Part shown: positions 46,869-58,539 of the stretch, piece after piece
How the letters are laid out: each line of letters starts with the position of its first letter
How positions within the stretch are numbered: position 1 is the first letter of the stretch
DNA from: Neoceratodus forsteri
Lineage: Eukaryota > Chordata > Ceratodontiformes > Ceratodontidae
Assembly (NCBI GenBank): GCA_016271365.2
Contig: CM057456.1
Span: 666,521,501 to 666,585,500 of the forward strand
DNA length: 64,000 bases
Direction: 5' to 3'
Made by a program: the position numbers and the translations under genes
The notes under the pieces: generated by a model
Database searches by the model: none
Seen by the model: the letters and a program-made list of their open reading frames with translations, nothing else
Told to the model about the DNA's origin: nothing

Positions 46869-49440
46869 ATGCCCAGGGGCCGCTGACAAAGAAAAAAAGT
46901 GATTACATCTTTACTGAGCTCCTTAAAGAAATTGTTGCTTCTACTTCTCCTCTACTTGGGTAACGTGGAGTTAAATCCTGGCCCTCTGTTACAGCTTATC
47001 TCTCCAATGGAATTTGCAGCTGCCCCAGGCTTAAAATGATGCTGGTCTATATATTAAGCTTGACTAACAAATTTGACCAGCTACATGCATGGGCTGCTCA
47101 TACAGGACCTGATCTTGACATTATTACAGAGTCTTGGCTCAAAAAGGCCACTACTGATCAACAAATCACCCTACCAGGCTACAAACTATACAGGGCAGAT
47201 AGGGAATCTAGGGGGTAGTGTGGTTGTCTATTCTAAAACCAAGTATACAGTTAGTGATATCTTCTGTAAATCCAAACAGAAGGAATATGAGATTGTGTCC
47301 CTGAAGTTTCACCTTTCCTCCACGGAATGCATCACTATAATAGGTGGTTACAGGCCCCGGCTGGTGGAACTGATATCCTCAATGTGCTTAAATCTCTAAT
47401 CACGGCTGCCAGTTCTGAGGCAATGATCCTTGGGGATTTCAACATGGACTGGTCTTCCTCAAAATCACATAGCCTGAAATTGCACTGTGATGAGTTTGGC
47501 CTAGTACAGCTTGTTAGTGAACCAACAAGGAATAATACATTGAACCTTGCCAACAGTTCACTCCTAGATGTTATATGAAATACTCATCCACATAAAATTC
47601 TATGCTCCGTGGTGTTCCGCAACAACATGAGCGACCTTGGGGTTGTTGTATGCTTAAGATCGCATGCCAAGAATCGACACCAGCCCAAGTTCATAACTAA
47701 ATGGTCTTTTAGTGAATTGCAGGCAGTAAATTACCTGTCTGACTTAGGCAAGGTTAGATGGCAAGATCTCTATCTTGCCAAAACAGCCGAAGAGGCTGTC
47801 TCTGTCCTCAACAACAACCTTGTCACACTGGCAAATAAGCATGCCCTATTTATTAAGGTCAGGGTGCGTCACATCTCTCACCTGTGGTTTACTCCAAGAC
47901 TTAAGGCTGCACTCACTAACAGGGACAAGCTCTGGTCTCTGGCTAGGCACACCAAGCGTCCTGCAGATTGGCAGGCTTTTAAAGCAGCTAGGAATGTGTG
48001 TGTACAAAGCATTCACTCTGCCAAAGCAAACTACTATGTTACCACCCTAGAACCGGCCAAAGGGAATTCATATAAAATTTGGAGGACACTTAAATCCATT
48101 GAAGGACAGCCTAGTGCCCCTCCATTCCAGCCAAGATCCTTACCAATGGAAGGATTATTGAAAGTAATTCCCAAAACCTTGAAGAACTCAACTCCCATTT
48201 TGTCACTGCTGGCCTAGCCTTTGACTCCTCACCTTATGCAGGCCGAGGGATTATTCAAGCCAGTTCTATTCCTACTCCCCATACCTCGACTTGTCCCTTC
48301 CAGCTGCGTACACTTAACTACAAAGAAGTAGAAGACTCACTACTTAACCTTGACATCAAGAAAAGCGCTGGGGATGATGGTCTTGAACCATTTGTCCTAA
48401 AACTAGGCTATGCCCATCTCATGGCCCCCATTCTTCATATTCTCAATCTCTCCATCTCTTATGCCTCAGTTCCATCTTGTTGGAAATCCGCCCACATCCT
48501 TCCCTTATTCAAATCAGGGGACCCATGTGATCTAAATAACTACAGGCCAATCTCAATCATGCCTATTCTTTCTAAAGTGTTCAAAAAACTGATCTACAAA
48601 CAATTAAAACTTCATATCAAAACCTTTTCACTTTTGAACTCAGCTCAATCCGGCTTCTAGCCTAAGCACAGCACTATCACAGCACTGGCTAAAGTCACTA
48701 ATGACTGGATCTCTGCTATGGATACCAAAAAAGATCACTGGTGCTGTCTTCTTAGATCTAAGTAAAGCATTTGACACCATTGACCACAATCTACTAGTCA
48801 CCAGCCTTACTAAGCTAGGTGCCACTCCCTCCACCGCTCAGTGGTTCAACAGTTACCTAGCAGGGAGAACCTACAAAGTTAAAGCCAATGGCCTATTCTC
48901 AGCCTCCTTGCCGATTGCTAGGGGAGTCCCTCAAGGCTCCATCCTAGGCCCTATCATATTTTCCTTGTACATCAATGATCTTGACTCTTATATTACCAAA
49001 TCCAACCTTCATTTCTTTGCAGATGGCACAGTATTCTACACCTCTGGCTCTATGTTGTCTGAAGTAAGGGACATGCTGCAAGCTGACTTTGCTCAGCTGG
49101 AAATTAATCTCATTACTGCTATGCTTCCTCTTAATGCTAAGAAAACTAAGGCTATGATTTTTACTCTTAGTAACTCATCTACCGCCCCAGATGGTCTACC
49201 GAAGGACTTTGTTAACACCTTGCTAGGTGAACCATTGGAAGCTGTCCCCAAATTTAAATATCTTGGCATTTGGTTAGATAACAAACTCTCTTTCAATGAC
49301 CATTTTGAGGACCTCTCCAGAAGGCTTAAAGCCAGGTTAGGCTTCTTTTTCAGAAATAAGTCTGTCGTCCCGATTGAAACTAGAACCTGGCTGGTGCAGG
49401 CCACATTCCTTCCATTGTTTGACTATGGGGAACCTAAATA
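46869..49440 (+). pseudogene. L2-type LINE ORF2 with N-terminal 2A-like motif, APE and RT
   Basis: The frame opens MPRGR-stop-QRKKVITS, then a leucine run, YLGNVELNPGP at 46953-46985 (a 2A-like ribosome-skipping motif; consensus DxExNPGP, with Asn for the first Asp), and then the endonuclease: PDLDIITESWL, ILGDFNMDW. The RT shows SGDPCDLNNYRPISIMPI, GAVFLDLSKAFDTIDHN, IARGVPQGSILGPIIFSLYI and FADGTVFY, in which the second catalytic Asp is Gly (GGC, 49025-49027). FKYLGIWLDNKLSF follows. Frames shift near 47218, 47390 and 48215, and a stop falls at 48658. The element's 5' region probably starts before 45400, and its 3' end is near 50390 (CTTGTGAATGAGCTTGCTCA...AATAAACTTGAA). It is dead. Confidence 0.88.
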
Positions 49441-50395
49441 AGTTGGACGTACTTTACCACTGTGCCCTGTGGTTCAACACCAAATCCCTGTACTGAACCT
49501 GCCACTGTGGCCTCTATGCAACTGTTGACTGGACTTCACTTACCACTAGACATTTGCTCCATGCTGGTATCTGGATGCTCAAGTTACTCCTGAACAAACT
49601 TATGAGCTACCTAGCATCTCTCATCTGCATTTCTCACTATACATACTCCCTCAGGAAATCTGACTTCTTCTACCTTGATGTGCCTAGGACTCGCACCTCC
49701 TTTGGCAAATGTGCTATCTCATATGCTCTTCCAACAATCTGGAACTGACTCCAATCTACCCTGAAACTATCCAGCATGGTTGCGGTTAATTTCTTCAAAG
49801 AGTTACCCTCATCCAAAATAAAATATATTTGTAGCTGCTTTTAAGCCTCTTCTCTGCCCTTATATCCTTATGACCATCATCCTGGAACCAGTGTTTGTCA
49901 GGACAGGAAACTATCCAGTAATTCTCAAAACATTCTCCTACCCTTGCTTTCTTTATCTATATCTTTCTCCCTCTACTCTTTTTAGCCCTCTTCCTCCACT
50001 CACCAGTCATTTTCAACCCCTCCTTCTTATTCAGCTACTGTCTCCTGTCATTTCCAACCCCTTCCTCTTACTTAACTACTCTCTCCTGTCACAGTACGCT
50101 CCTCACATTTATTGCTCCTCTCCTCCCTATGCTAATAATTCCTACCTTGTCCTGTCATAATTGAGCAGTAGGTACTATATGAACTTTAACTCTACCTCAG
50201 TTTACTATAGTGTACTTATATGAATTGGTGCATATTAATCTTATTTTATATTGTTTCATTTTGCTTTTTAAATGTTGCCTTTTTATGCAATGTCTCCTGA
50301 CTGTTTACACGATTTAGGACCTCCTTGTGAATGAGCTTGCTCAATGGACTTTTCCTGCAATAAACTTGAAATTAAACATGAGAATTTGAAAAAAA
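49441..50395 (+). mobile_element. 3' part and UTR of the 2A-bearing L2-type LINE
   Basis: Degraded C-terminus (SYALPTIWN, 49720-49748), then a long 3' UTR with CT-rich lines. It ends GTGAATGAGCTTGCTCAATGG...CCTGCAATAAACTTGAA and an A8 run at 50389-50397. The same 3' end recurs at 50891-50955, supporting the boundary. Confidence 0.75.
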
Positions 50396-50494
50396 AAACT
50401 ATGAAGTATGTTTGTAACCGCTACTGTGTGCAGCAAATGGGTGGGTGAGCGCGTGCCTCTGAAGAGAGAGAAAGGGAGACAGTAAAGCTCACGC

Positions 50495-50962
50495 ATCCTA
50501 CTAGATGTTCCCAGGACACGTACCACAGCTGGCCAAAGAGCTGTCTCACACCCTCCCAAACATTTGGAACCAACTACAAGCCATGCTGAAGCTAACCAGC
50601 ATCGTATCAATTAACTCCTACAAAACACTAGCTATCTCTAAATTAAAAGACATATGTAGGTGCTACTAGGCCCCCAATGCCAAGTCAACTTTCTAGGTAC
50701 CAACTGACCCTCTACTTATTAAGCTGAAATGTGTTGCATAATTTAGGGCAAGGTTAAAGCTGGAATGTACTACATGTATAGCATAAGGACTTCTATTGTG
50801 TATACCTCTTCTATTATATATTTTTTCTTTGTTGTTCTACATTTTATATCTCCCATCTATGTAATTGCGAACTGTATGTGTATGTGCCTCAGGACCGCCT
50901 TGTGAATGAGCTTGCTCAACAAAGTCTTTCCTGCAATAAACTTGAACTTGAACTTGAACGCA
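50495..50962 (+). mobile_element. Second L2-type LINE 3' end
   Basis: Starts with a C-terminal coding remnant (CTCCCAAACATTTGGAACCAACTACAAGCC gives LPNIWNQLQA) and ends CCTTGTGAATGAGCTTGCTC, AATAAACTTGAACTTGAACTTGAAC. Same family as the preceding LINE, inserted about 100 bases after its tail, with host-element sequence (50398-50494) between them. Confidence 0.8.
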
Positions 50963-51312
50963 GCTGCTTCATTTAAAAAAAAATTGTGGATTGTACAGTG
51001 TGAGTTTTAATGTTGGCAGTGTGACTGAAGGTGCTAAAAATGATATTCTGTTTCTGTTGTACAATCAGGGTGAACTTGGTCATTGCTGCCACTCGCTACC
51101 GCTGCTGTTGAAAACTGTGAGTTGAATGGGAGTGAGTGAAAAGCTGCTCATACTGATCGTGATTTCACCACAGCTATCTGGCTCTGTCTGCCCTCAGACT
51201 GATTTGTTGTGGGTGAGGGGGCTGGTGGCTGGAGGCTTTTTGAAGCTGTGCATATGTAGTTAGATATAATCACAGCTTCAAAGACCTCTCAGCCAATCAG
51301 CTTCCTCCATTT

Positions 51313-51487
51313 TTGGCAGCCAGTTCATAATTAAGCAATAATGCACGACAGGGTGTGGTATATCGTGGGATATTGTCATGACTCGGGTGGTTGGGGCACG
51401 CAGGTCGCAGGTCGAAAAGGCCCACCACCCGAGAAGTGATGATATCCCACGATATACCACCCTGGAGTGCATTATTGCTATTATGAA
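51313..51487. repeat. Palindromic core with long hairpin arms
   Basis: AAGCAATAATGCACGACAGG and GTATATCGTGGGATATTG are mirrored by ATATCCCACGATATAC and TGGAGTGCATTATTGCTATTATG. Arms are about 70 bases around a GC-rich loop at 51395-51410. It is the cleanest member of the family at 38.7, 44.1 and 44.8 kb. Confidence 0.88.
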
Positions 51488-52245
51488 CAGAAGTAATGGT
51501 TTTATAAATAAAAGATTAAAAAACACCCTTTAAACCTGTTAAAAAAAGCTTTTTTGGTAGAGTAGGAATACATTTAAAAAAAATAGTTCTAGAAGACAGC
51601 AGGTGGCGCTGTTGTAGTTGGAACTGACAGAAAATGTAATAGTATTGTGATGGTGTGACCTGTGAACTCTGCAACAGTATCTTTGTCTGCCCCCCCCGCA
51701 GTAGATGATCGCGGTAACGAGATTTTAAAAATAAAATGAAGCCAATGACCAGTATGAGTAGATTAGGAAGCGTAATTTTTTAAACCGTACTGCATTGCTT
51801 AAACGGGCGGCCGTGCGTGCGCCTCTGAAAGAAGTGAGCGAGCGAGCGAGAGAAAACTCTCACACAGTAGCTTTTGTTGGAAAGAAGCGCTGGTTAACTT
51901 GGTTGCAACATTCGCAGCAGGATTACAGTGATGTTGGCAGGAAATGAGATGGCAAGTGGATTTCTTTTAATTTTTAAGACACTGGATCATTGTTTGTGGC
52001 AGCAGCTTGCGTTGTAAGTTCAGCATGGCTGCCATTTTCGTCGGAATGATTTTTTTTTTCTGCCGGTGAGAAGGCTGGTGACCGGAGGTTTTCTGAAGCC
52101 GTGATGATGTAGCCCGATATCATCACGGCTTCGAAAACCTCTCGGCCAATCGGCTTTCTCCATTTACGATCACCGGTTCATAATCAAAGTTGAATCCTTG
52201 TTATAACTTGTGTCGTAAAGACCACTTTCATTAGACAACTGCACC

Positions 52246-52609
52246 ACATTGTTAATGACATATCTGTTAATGCCGTTCCAGATTTCTTCAGTTTTCATAT
52301 AACTAGTGGTGTGCACAGAAAGTTTTTGAATACTGGAAAATCCAACTGTTCAGATATTTGTTTGTTTGACTTAGTTTTTATTGCACAAAAGATCTTTTAG
52401 GTAAATGTGTATTTTCAAAGGATCTAAGATCATACAAGATAGCATAGAGATATACATTGGTCAATCTAACAAAAACAAAGAAGTTAAGTCACAGGAAGAT
52501 TTACATAGTAAAAGACTACTCTAAACAGCATGCACTGACATATGAACAACATAAGGATATATTGTCAAACAGCTCAGGTTCAAAAACAGTTATACAAGTT
52601 AGAAGCACT
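52246..52609. other. Unassigned interval
   Basis: No recognised feature. It may be 3' untranslated sequence of the minus-strand LINE that follows. Confidence 0.35.
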
Positions 52610-52827
52610 GAGCAGATTTAATAGTTGATCTTTGAATGATAAGATAGTGTCACATGCCTTCAATTGGTTGGAGAAGGCTTCCCATAATTTTGTAGCTCTG
52701 TTGAGAAAGAGATCTAGGCAATTGAGGATTTTCTATGTGGCATTTATAGAGAGTTCCTAGCCATACCCCTAGTAGAATACTATAGCTCCTTGATTAGAAG
52801 CCACCCTGAAACAGAAGTTGCCTTTAT

Positions 52828-53005
52828 TAGAAACATAGAAGATACTGGCAGAAAAAGACCTCATAGCCCATCCAGTCTGCCTTGTATTTCCCTCTCTACA
52901 TCTACACTGCAGACCCTACTTAGTCTTTGGACTCCCCTCCCGACTTACTTTAAAGATCCTTTTGTACCTATCCCATGCATTCTTGAATCCTGTAAATATT
53001 TTAGC
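52828..53005 (-). mobile_element. CR1 3' fragment
   Basis: TAGAAACATAGAAGATACTG, then CATAGCCCATCCAGTCTGCC and CCTATCCCATGCATTCTTGA, correspond to the minus-strand CR1 3' end (compare 39103-39280). It is diverged and inserted in the LINE relic. Confidence 0.72.
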
Positions 53006-53039
53006 CTTTTACAAGACACACTGAAAAATCAGAATTGTA

Positions 53040-53600
53040 ATAGAAGCCTGGTCTTGTAATCCGCAGAACTAGTAAATGTGTAAATTCGTAACTTACACTT
53101 GTGTAATCACTAACCCTCAGCCGCCTCAAAAACAGCTGTGTGCCTCCACTGAGCCTCTCCAAAACAGCAATGAAAAAGCACCAAGCAGAGCTGATACCAT
53201 GGACACAAAAGCCACATGGCACATTGTTTTGAGTAGTCCCAATGGCTGAGCTGGTGGTCTGAGTTCCAACTGGAAGTAATTGGGGAAAACAGCTGTGGGT
53301 CTCCCCCAAGCCTCCCTTGAAACAGCAGAAGGTAAGCAGCAAGCTCTGAGAGGTGGATCCAGTGCTTGGAGTACCGGTGATGGTACTGAGTAACAGATGC
53401 TGCTATCACAGCATACTGGTAGATTGAATAAGCTGAATCTTTATCTGAGTCTTTTACCTCCCCCTCTCTCTTCACAGAGAATATTGATAATTGGTGGCCT
53501 GGTGGAATGTAGTGTGTGTAGGAAGGTAATCATCTGGGCTTACCTAAGAGGGGTTAAAGAGGTGTATTTACCACCATTTCTATTATTAGAGAGTGATTTT
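53040..53600. other. Unassigned insert with an internal duplication
   Basis: AAAACAGCTGTGTGCCTCCA at 53129 and AAAACAGCTGTGGGTCTCCC at 53286 begin two similar stretches of about 80 bases, each continuing with AAACAGCA. Minus-strand frames here have no known domain. Confidence 0.45.
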
Positions 53601-54734
53601 TTCAGTGCAGGTTAATGAAAAGCCTCCCTCTAACACCAACCATCCTCATATAAAAGCTGCATCTGTAAACAGTTCTTTGCTAATAGAAGCCACAGTTTCT
53701 ATTTGAAGAAATATGGTATTTGTTGTAAATGTACTTGAAACTGGATTGCAGGCCTGGTGAGGTCAATCCAAGTAATGCTTTTTTACCCATTATCATGGTA
53801 TGGAACTGCTCCCATAGGTGAATTAAGCCATTCCGTGGTGTCATAAAGCACATGTGTGGGTATCTAGCTTGAAGTCCAGTGTAAACTGACACCCCCTATT
53901 AAAGAAAAATTTTTCCCTAGACAGTGTATTTTCTGCTGCTGAACCATAGACCACAATACCATAGTATGCTGAGTATAACACCCTGGACCACCAGGCTTTT
54001 AGTTCCTGGAAGGAGATTTCTTCTGTTTCAGTAAAGAAGGCCCAAACCAGAGTTTATGACTTTAGTCAGGTGGTCAACATGGTCAGAGAAAAAATAGTGC
54101 ACTGTTAAGGTATACCCCTACGTATTTAAACTGGTCACCTGATCAAGGGTATCTCCAGACTGTGTGAAGATATTAAGAGTCAGGGAGGATTCCAGTTTAC
54201 CATGTGTGCCAAATGAATTAGTTTTCTTGGTGTTCTTGACTAGTAGATTCTAGGTAAACCAGGTTTGGATAAAGTGGAAATCATGTTATAGGTCCTATTG
54301 TAGAAAATTTTGTTTTTGTTACTCTCAAAGACTATAGCATCATTTATGCAAAGAGTAATGTCTGCAGATTGACATGCCAAGGGTAACAATTAATGAACAG
54401 TCTAAAAAGCAGTCAGCCGAGTATGGAACCCTGGCGTAGCCCTACTGTAACTTCCCTACAGTATCAGCAGACAATATACCTCTGCATTTCACAACCCATT
54501 GTTTGGTGTTCATATAAAAAAAGTATGAAGGAAAACAGTTACTCCTCCCACACACTTAGTTATCTTTTGCTTCCCCAGCCACCGACAACTCCAGAAGAAC
54601 TTTGAAAAGTGTATTATTTTGACGCAATGCAGCTTATATTTCTCTTTAGCTCTATTTTCCCACCTCCCCATAATTTATTGCTGAGGTTGTTTGCATGGAA
54701 ACAGAATCTTTGTTCCTTTAGAGTTCATCAACTC

Positions 54735-54862
54735 CTACAGCTTCTTCTCAACCTAATATCATAATACTCTGCTTGTGACATTACATTTATTCCTATGGCA
54801 ACCAACTGTGACATCATAACAGAGCATTATGATTTCAAGTAAGGAAGAAGCTGCAGGGCAGA
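54735..54862. repeat. Palindromic repeat, about 128 bp
   Basis: ACAGCTTCTTCTCAACCTAA, ATCATAATACTCTGCTTGTGAC is mirrored by GTGACATCATAACAGAGCAT, TATGAT...AAGGAAGAAGCTGC. Arms are about 48 bases with a centre near 54797. Confidence 0.75.
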
Positions 54863-55616
54863 TGAGCTCAAATGGGTACAGGTCTTGTTTTCTGGGAACT
54901 TTCTCAGTTATAAATAAGGGACAGTAGAAATCTAGAGTAAGTAAATGAAATACAGGCCAAACTATATCTAAATATTGTGTTTCCAAAGTTTTCATAGAGG
55001 CGTCAGCAGCTCTTAAACAAACAAAGGTTAGAATTATAGACACTGAACCAGGACTAGATTAATCATTTATTTCACCTCTCCTCCCTACCTCACCCCATCC
55101 CCAAAGCAGGGGTGTAACCAGAAATTTCTGTTTTGTACACAGTCTCCAACAGTTATACCCTCTCTCCATTAAAAAATGTACACATCCTTTCCAAATTGCA
55201 CTCCCTTCCAAACAAGTCAGATGGTTGTCAAATGATTCCTCTGCTCTCTAAAGAGGTTATACAATGGACACTCCTCAGTGGCTGACACTAAGTCAAATAC
55301 TATACATTAGAATGATAATATTAACCACAATCCATGATTTGGGGGTGAACAATAGTGCTCAAATTCCATGCTAACTCCATGGGGTCCTCCTTCATAACCC
55401 ACAGGGGGCTCTTTCTACACAATTCTGACACTCATCTGACACCAAAATTGTACCGGGGGGGGGGTGAGCAGCCTATTGTCACTGATAATGACAAACAGAT
55501 TGATTGGGCCAGCCCTGTCTGCCTGGATAGGGTTAGAGGGTTATGTATTTTTTTTATTATTTTACTTTTTATATGTTTTAGCTCCTGAATCTGAACACCA
55601 TAAATAATGAAAATTG
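54863..55616. other. Unassigned interval
   Basis: No recognised gene or element. A G8 run lies at about 55455. Confidence 0.4.
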
Positions 55617-56900
55617 CTCAGGGCTCAATTCTGAAAGCTCCTGATGTAGCACAAGGGGTTTGCACCACAATGAATGGTGCAAAGTACCCCTTGTGCCAAA
55701 TGATGTGCCGGGAGCGATTCTTAATATCAGCCTGCATCGACTACAGGCCACCTGTCCCAAACAGGGCTTTCACCACCTGTGCACCCAAGAATGGGCTTTG
55801 ACATGGTGCCAGGGGGCATGTGGCAGACATAAGCTGCCATATTGCTGAATGTGGGATTCACAGAACTCCTCCAGTGGGAGAAATTCTAAGTAGCCAGAAA
55901 CCAGCGAGGGCTGGTCCAAGGGTACTTATAATAATCTCCTCTGGGAGAGTTACCTGCTTGAGGCAATCTGCCATGGTCCCCCCTCCCCTATCCCAACATG
56001 GCTGTATAAGAATTCAATACACAGAACACCTCCCAGTACTCTAGCATTCCCACCCCATATTAATGTGACCCAGTGTAATAATATGTCATATAGCCCCATT
56101 CTTGGAGGACTAGCTGTCCCCCCTTCCTGATCCCTGATACTTATGTTTAATGTCCCCTGCCATGGCAGTATAGGGACCCCCCTTCCCAATCCCCAATGTT
56201 GGTCATATTAATACATATTTATAGTGTTCCCTTCCGAGGTGGTATAGTGGCCCCCACTCCAGCAGATAGTGTCTACCACCTCACTCCCCACCATCCTGAA
56301 ACAGAGCTGGAGCTGGCACAGCCCTTCTCTCATCTCTGCAACGTGGGCTGATTCAACTGTCACTGAGTGCATACTGTAAAGTGAGCATGCTTATTGATTA
56401 ATCAGTGAACACATACACTTTACAATACATGCCCTGTGACACTTCAGTCAGTGCCAGCCCCAGCTCTGTTTTGGGATTGGGAGCAGGGTGGTGGGCACTA
56501 CCTGCAGGGGTGGAGGTCACTATGCCACCACAGCAAGTGACACTATAAATATGTATTAAGATGGCCAACATTGGGGATTGGGGAGGGCCACTACACCAAC
56601 ACAGCAGGAAGCAATACAAATAACTTTTAATAGGGGCAACATTGGGGATCGGAGAGAGGGCAGCTAGTCCACCAGGGTCTAGAGTGGTGCACAGCTGCCC
56701 TGAGGCTTGTGGCACACACGCCCGGCGTGCCATCTGTTTAGCACTGGCAATGGTTGCAGCAAGCTGTGGGACTTTGTCGGGATCCTGCTCAATAGAGTAT
56801 CTGGTGCACTGGGCTTTGATGCAAGCTGCCTTTGGTGGCAGCTTGCATCAATCTTAGGGCTCTTTGTGAACCAAGCTCTCAGTATTCACTTCCAAGATGA
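55617..56900. mobile_element. Foldback element, about 1.3 kb
   Basis: The halves mirror each other around about 56385: CCCACTCCAGCAGATAGTGT, CACCATCCTGAAACAGAGCT on the left against AGCTCTGTTTTGGGATTGGG, GGGCACTACCTGCAGGGGTG on the right. Both arms contain CCCAATCCCCAATGTTGG-type blocks. Small extra hairpins sit near the ends: GCACAAGGGGT...ACCCCTTGTGC (55647-55696) and TGATGCAAGCTGCC...GGCAGCTTGCATCA (56818-56851). No coding capacity. Confidence 0.78.
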
Positions 56901-57151
56901 ATATCCCCACACGTGTACACATTACAGTATGTGACCATTGACAGTTCAGTCAGGGACCAGCCACAGAGGTGTGAGGATGGCTGTGCCAGTCCCTGGCTCT
57001 TTCCGGAGATGGGGGCACTAACTGCTGGGTGGGGGGGGCACTGGAACACCAATGAGGGGGTTGTGTTATGTGTGTAGGCATGTCAGGGATCTGGGTGGGG
57101 GAATTGCACATATTTGAGCATACGGGGGGAAACTCAGGGATCTGGGCATTC
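56901..57151 (+). repeat. Partial extra copy of the preceding foldback arm
   Basis: CAGTTCAGTCAGGGACCAGC and GGGGGCACTAACTGCTGGGT parallel the right arm of the 55.6-56.9 kb element (CTTCAGTCAGTGCCAG..., GGGCACTACCTGCAGGGG). It suggests tandem or nested copies. Confidence 0.55.
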
Positions 57152-57225
57152 AGTCAATCAATCACTTTATTTAACCAGGCATAAACACCATTGAGCAAGC
57201 TCATTTTCAAGGTGGTCCTGGGCAT
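57152..57225 (-). mobile_element. LINE 3'-end fragment (L2-type tail)
   Basis: The minus strand reads CAGGACCACCTTGAAAATGA, GCTTGCTCAATGG, then GGTTAAATAAAGTGATTGATTGA. It matches the end of the L2-type LINEs at 50.3 and 50.9 kb but has a different simple tail. Confidence 0.65.
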
Positions 57226-58539
57226 TAATACAATACAGTACGCTTCATAAGATTACAATTACAGTGGACAGCGGTGCAACAAAAACCCAAAAACATTGTG
57301 AAATTGCCGGTCAATATGGGCCTATACATACCGGTCAACATAATTAACATGCAAAGGTACAAAATGATAAGCTTTACTGGAATGAGAAGAGACAACAATC
57401 CCATATAGTCTGAGTAGTTAAAGTTGGAGTGAGAGACACTGTCAGAGGTGTGGAGCCTGTGGTGAGGTGTAGACACCCTCCTGCAATGGCTGAGTATTCG
57501 TTGATGTTCTGTTCATCACCCCTAGGATGCCAAACTTCTAAAACACATTTTCATAGGTGTGTGCCCGTGTGCTGGAGTGCATCAACAACCTCTCTTCTGA
57601 TTCCTTGGCTCTGACTGCACTGTCCCCTGTTGTCACCCAGGTGAAGGTAGTGAAGGTAGTGCAGCGGATGCTGAAAATTCACCCTTCCCGAGGTGAACAG
57701 CATCCACTGGGTCACTCAGCTGACTGGTCAAAGACTCAGGCCTGATCCTCCAGGTCATTGGCATTGCCACTGGTGGAACTCTATTGCTGCACCAGCAGGT
57801 CAACTTGCCAGCCCAACTGATGCTAAAATCACCAATTACTGTAAGTTTACAGTATTTCATCTTTTTAAACCAGTGTTTTGAACATGATTACTAAGTTCCT
57901 GCTGTTCTCAGTCAGCTGATTCAGGAGATCTACAGTATAATAGCAGCACCTTATTATTGGTTTTACATTACTAAATGTAATTATAATCATTAAAAAGAGC
58001 TACTTTTGTACACTGTCTGATGTTAATAATAACTTTTAAAAGTACTGGACCCTTCCTTTGATATCTGATGAACTTTTAATTTTCTCTTTTGCTAATTAGA
58101 TTGTCTACCTAACAGTCTTAAGTGTTGTATGTGAAAGAGTACTCTACCTGGAGGCTGACATATCTAGTTCTATTCCTCTTCATTCCTCATCACTGCTGTA
58201 ATCTCACATACTATGACATCACAGCTGACCAAAAAAAGCCAATTACCTTGTGTCAGACAGGTCACCAGTAATGCCACAATGCATGAAGTCAACATGCTGA
58301 TGAGATGAGACGTGAAGGGAATAGAACAAGATATGGAGCCTCCTGTTAAAGTACAGCTCTTCACCTGACATATAATACTCTAAGGTAAAATAAACAATTA
58401 AATAAATAAGCAGAAGGAAAAAGAAAACACTTCAGAAATAAAAACGTTATAGCAAGTGGTTACTTTAATAAAAGAATAATTTCACCTACTGTTTCGGCAC
58501 TACTAGCTTAATAATAATTCCGTTTGGCTTTGAGATCTA
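57226..58539. other. Unassigned interval
   Basis: Mixed-composition DNA. Frames at 57429-57745 and 58170-58364 are short and have no recognised domain. No repeat structure was noted. Confidence 0.4.

Larger units (their letters stand above)
50396..52245. mobile_element. Palindromic element, right portion
   Basis: Two parallel units are visible. One runs before 51330 (GGCTGGTGGCTGGAGGCTTT then ATCACAGCTTCAAAGACCTC and AGCCAATCAG). The other runs 51486-52190 (GGCTGGTGACCGGAGGTTTT, ATCACGGCTTCGAAAACCTC, GGCCAATCGG). Each has a TCATCACGGCTTC / GAAGCCGTGATGA type hairpin (52094-52134). Segment 50400-50490 (GTGCCTCTGAAGAGAGAG) matches 51815-51870, showing where the L2-type LINEs interrupted one unit. 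Confidence 0.6.
52610..54480 (-). pseudogene. Old LINE relic (RT and C-terminus), interrupted
   Basis: On the minus strand, 54480-53640 shows remnants of VTVGLRQGSILG, LFxLFINCYPW and FKYVGVYLNS in shifting frames (RT palm and thumb). Positions 52770-52615 show FLNRATKLWEAFSNQLKA and ILSFKDQLLNLL, the LINE C-terminal block. The middle (52828-53600) is occupied by a CR1 tail and an unassigned segment. It is strongly decayed and older than the CR1 copies. Confidence 0.68.

Noticed and set aside
57429..57881. Possible exon ending near a TAAGT sequence at 57840
   Set aside because: One isolated splice-like site and short frames without homology are not enough to call an exon.
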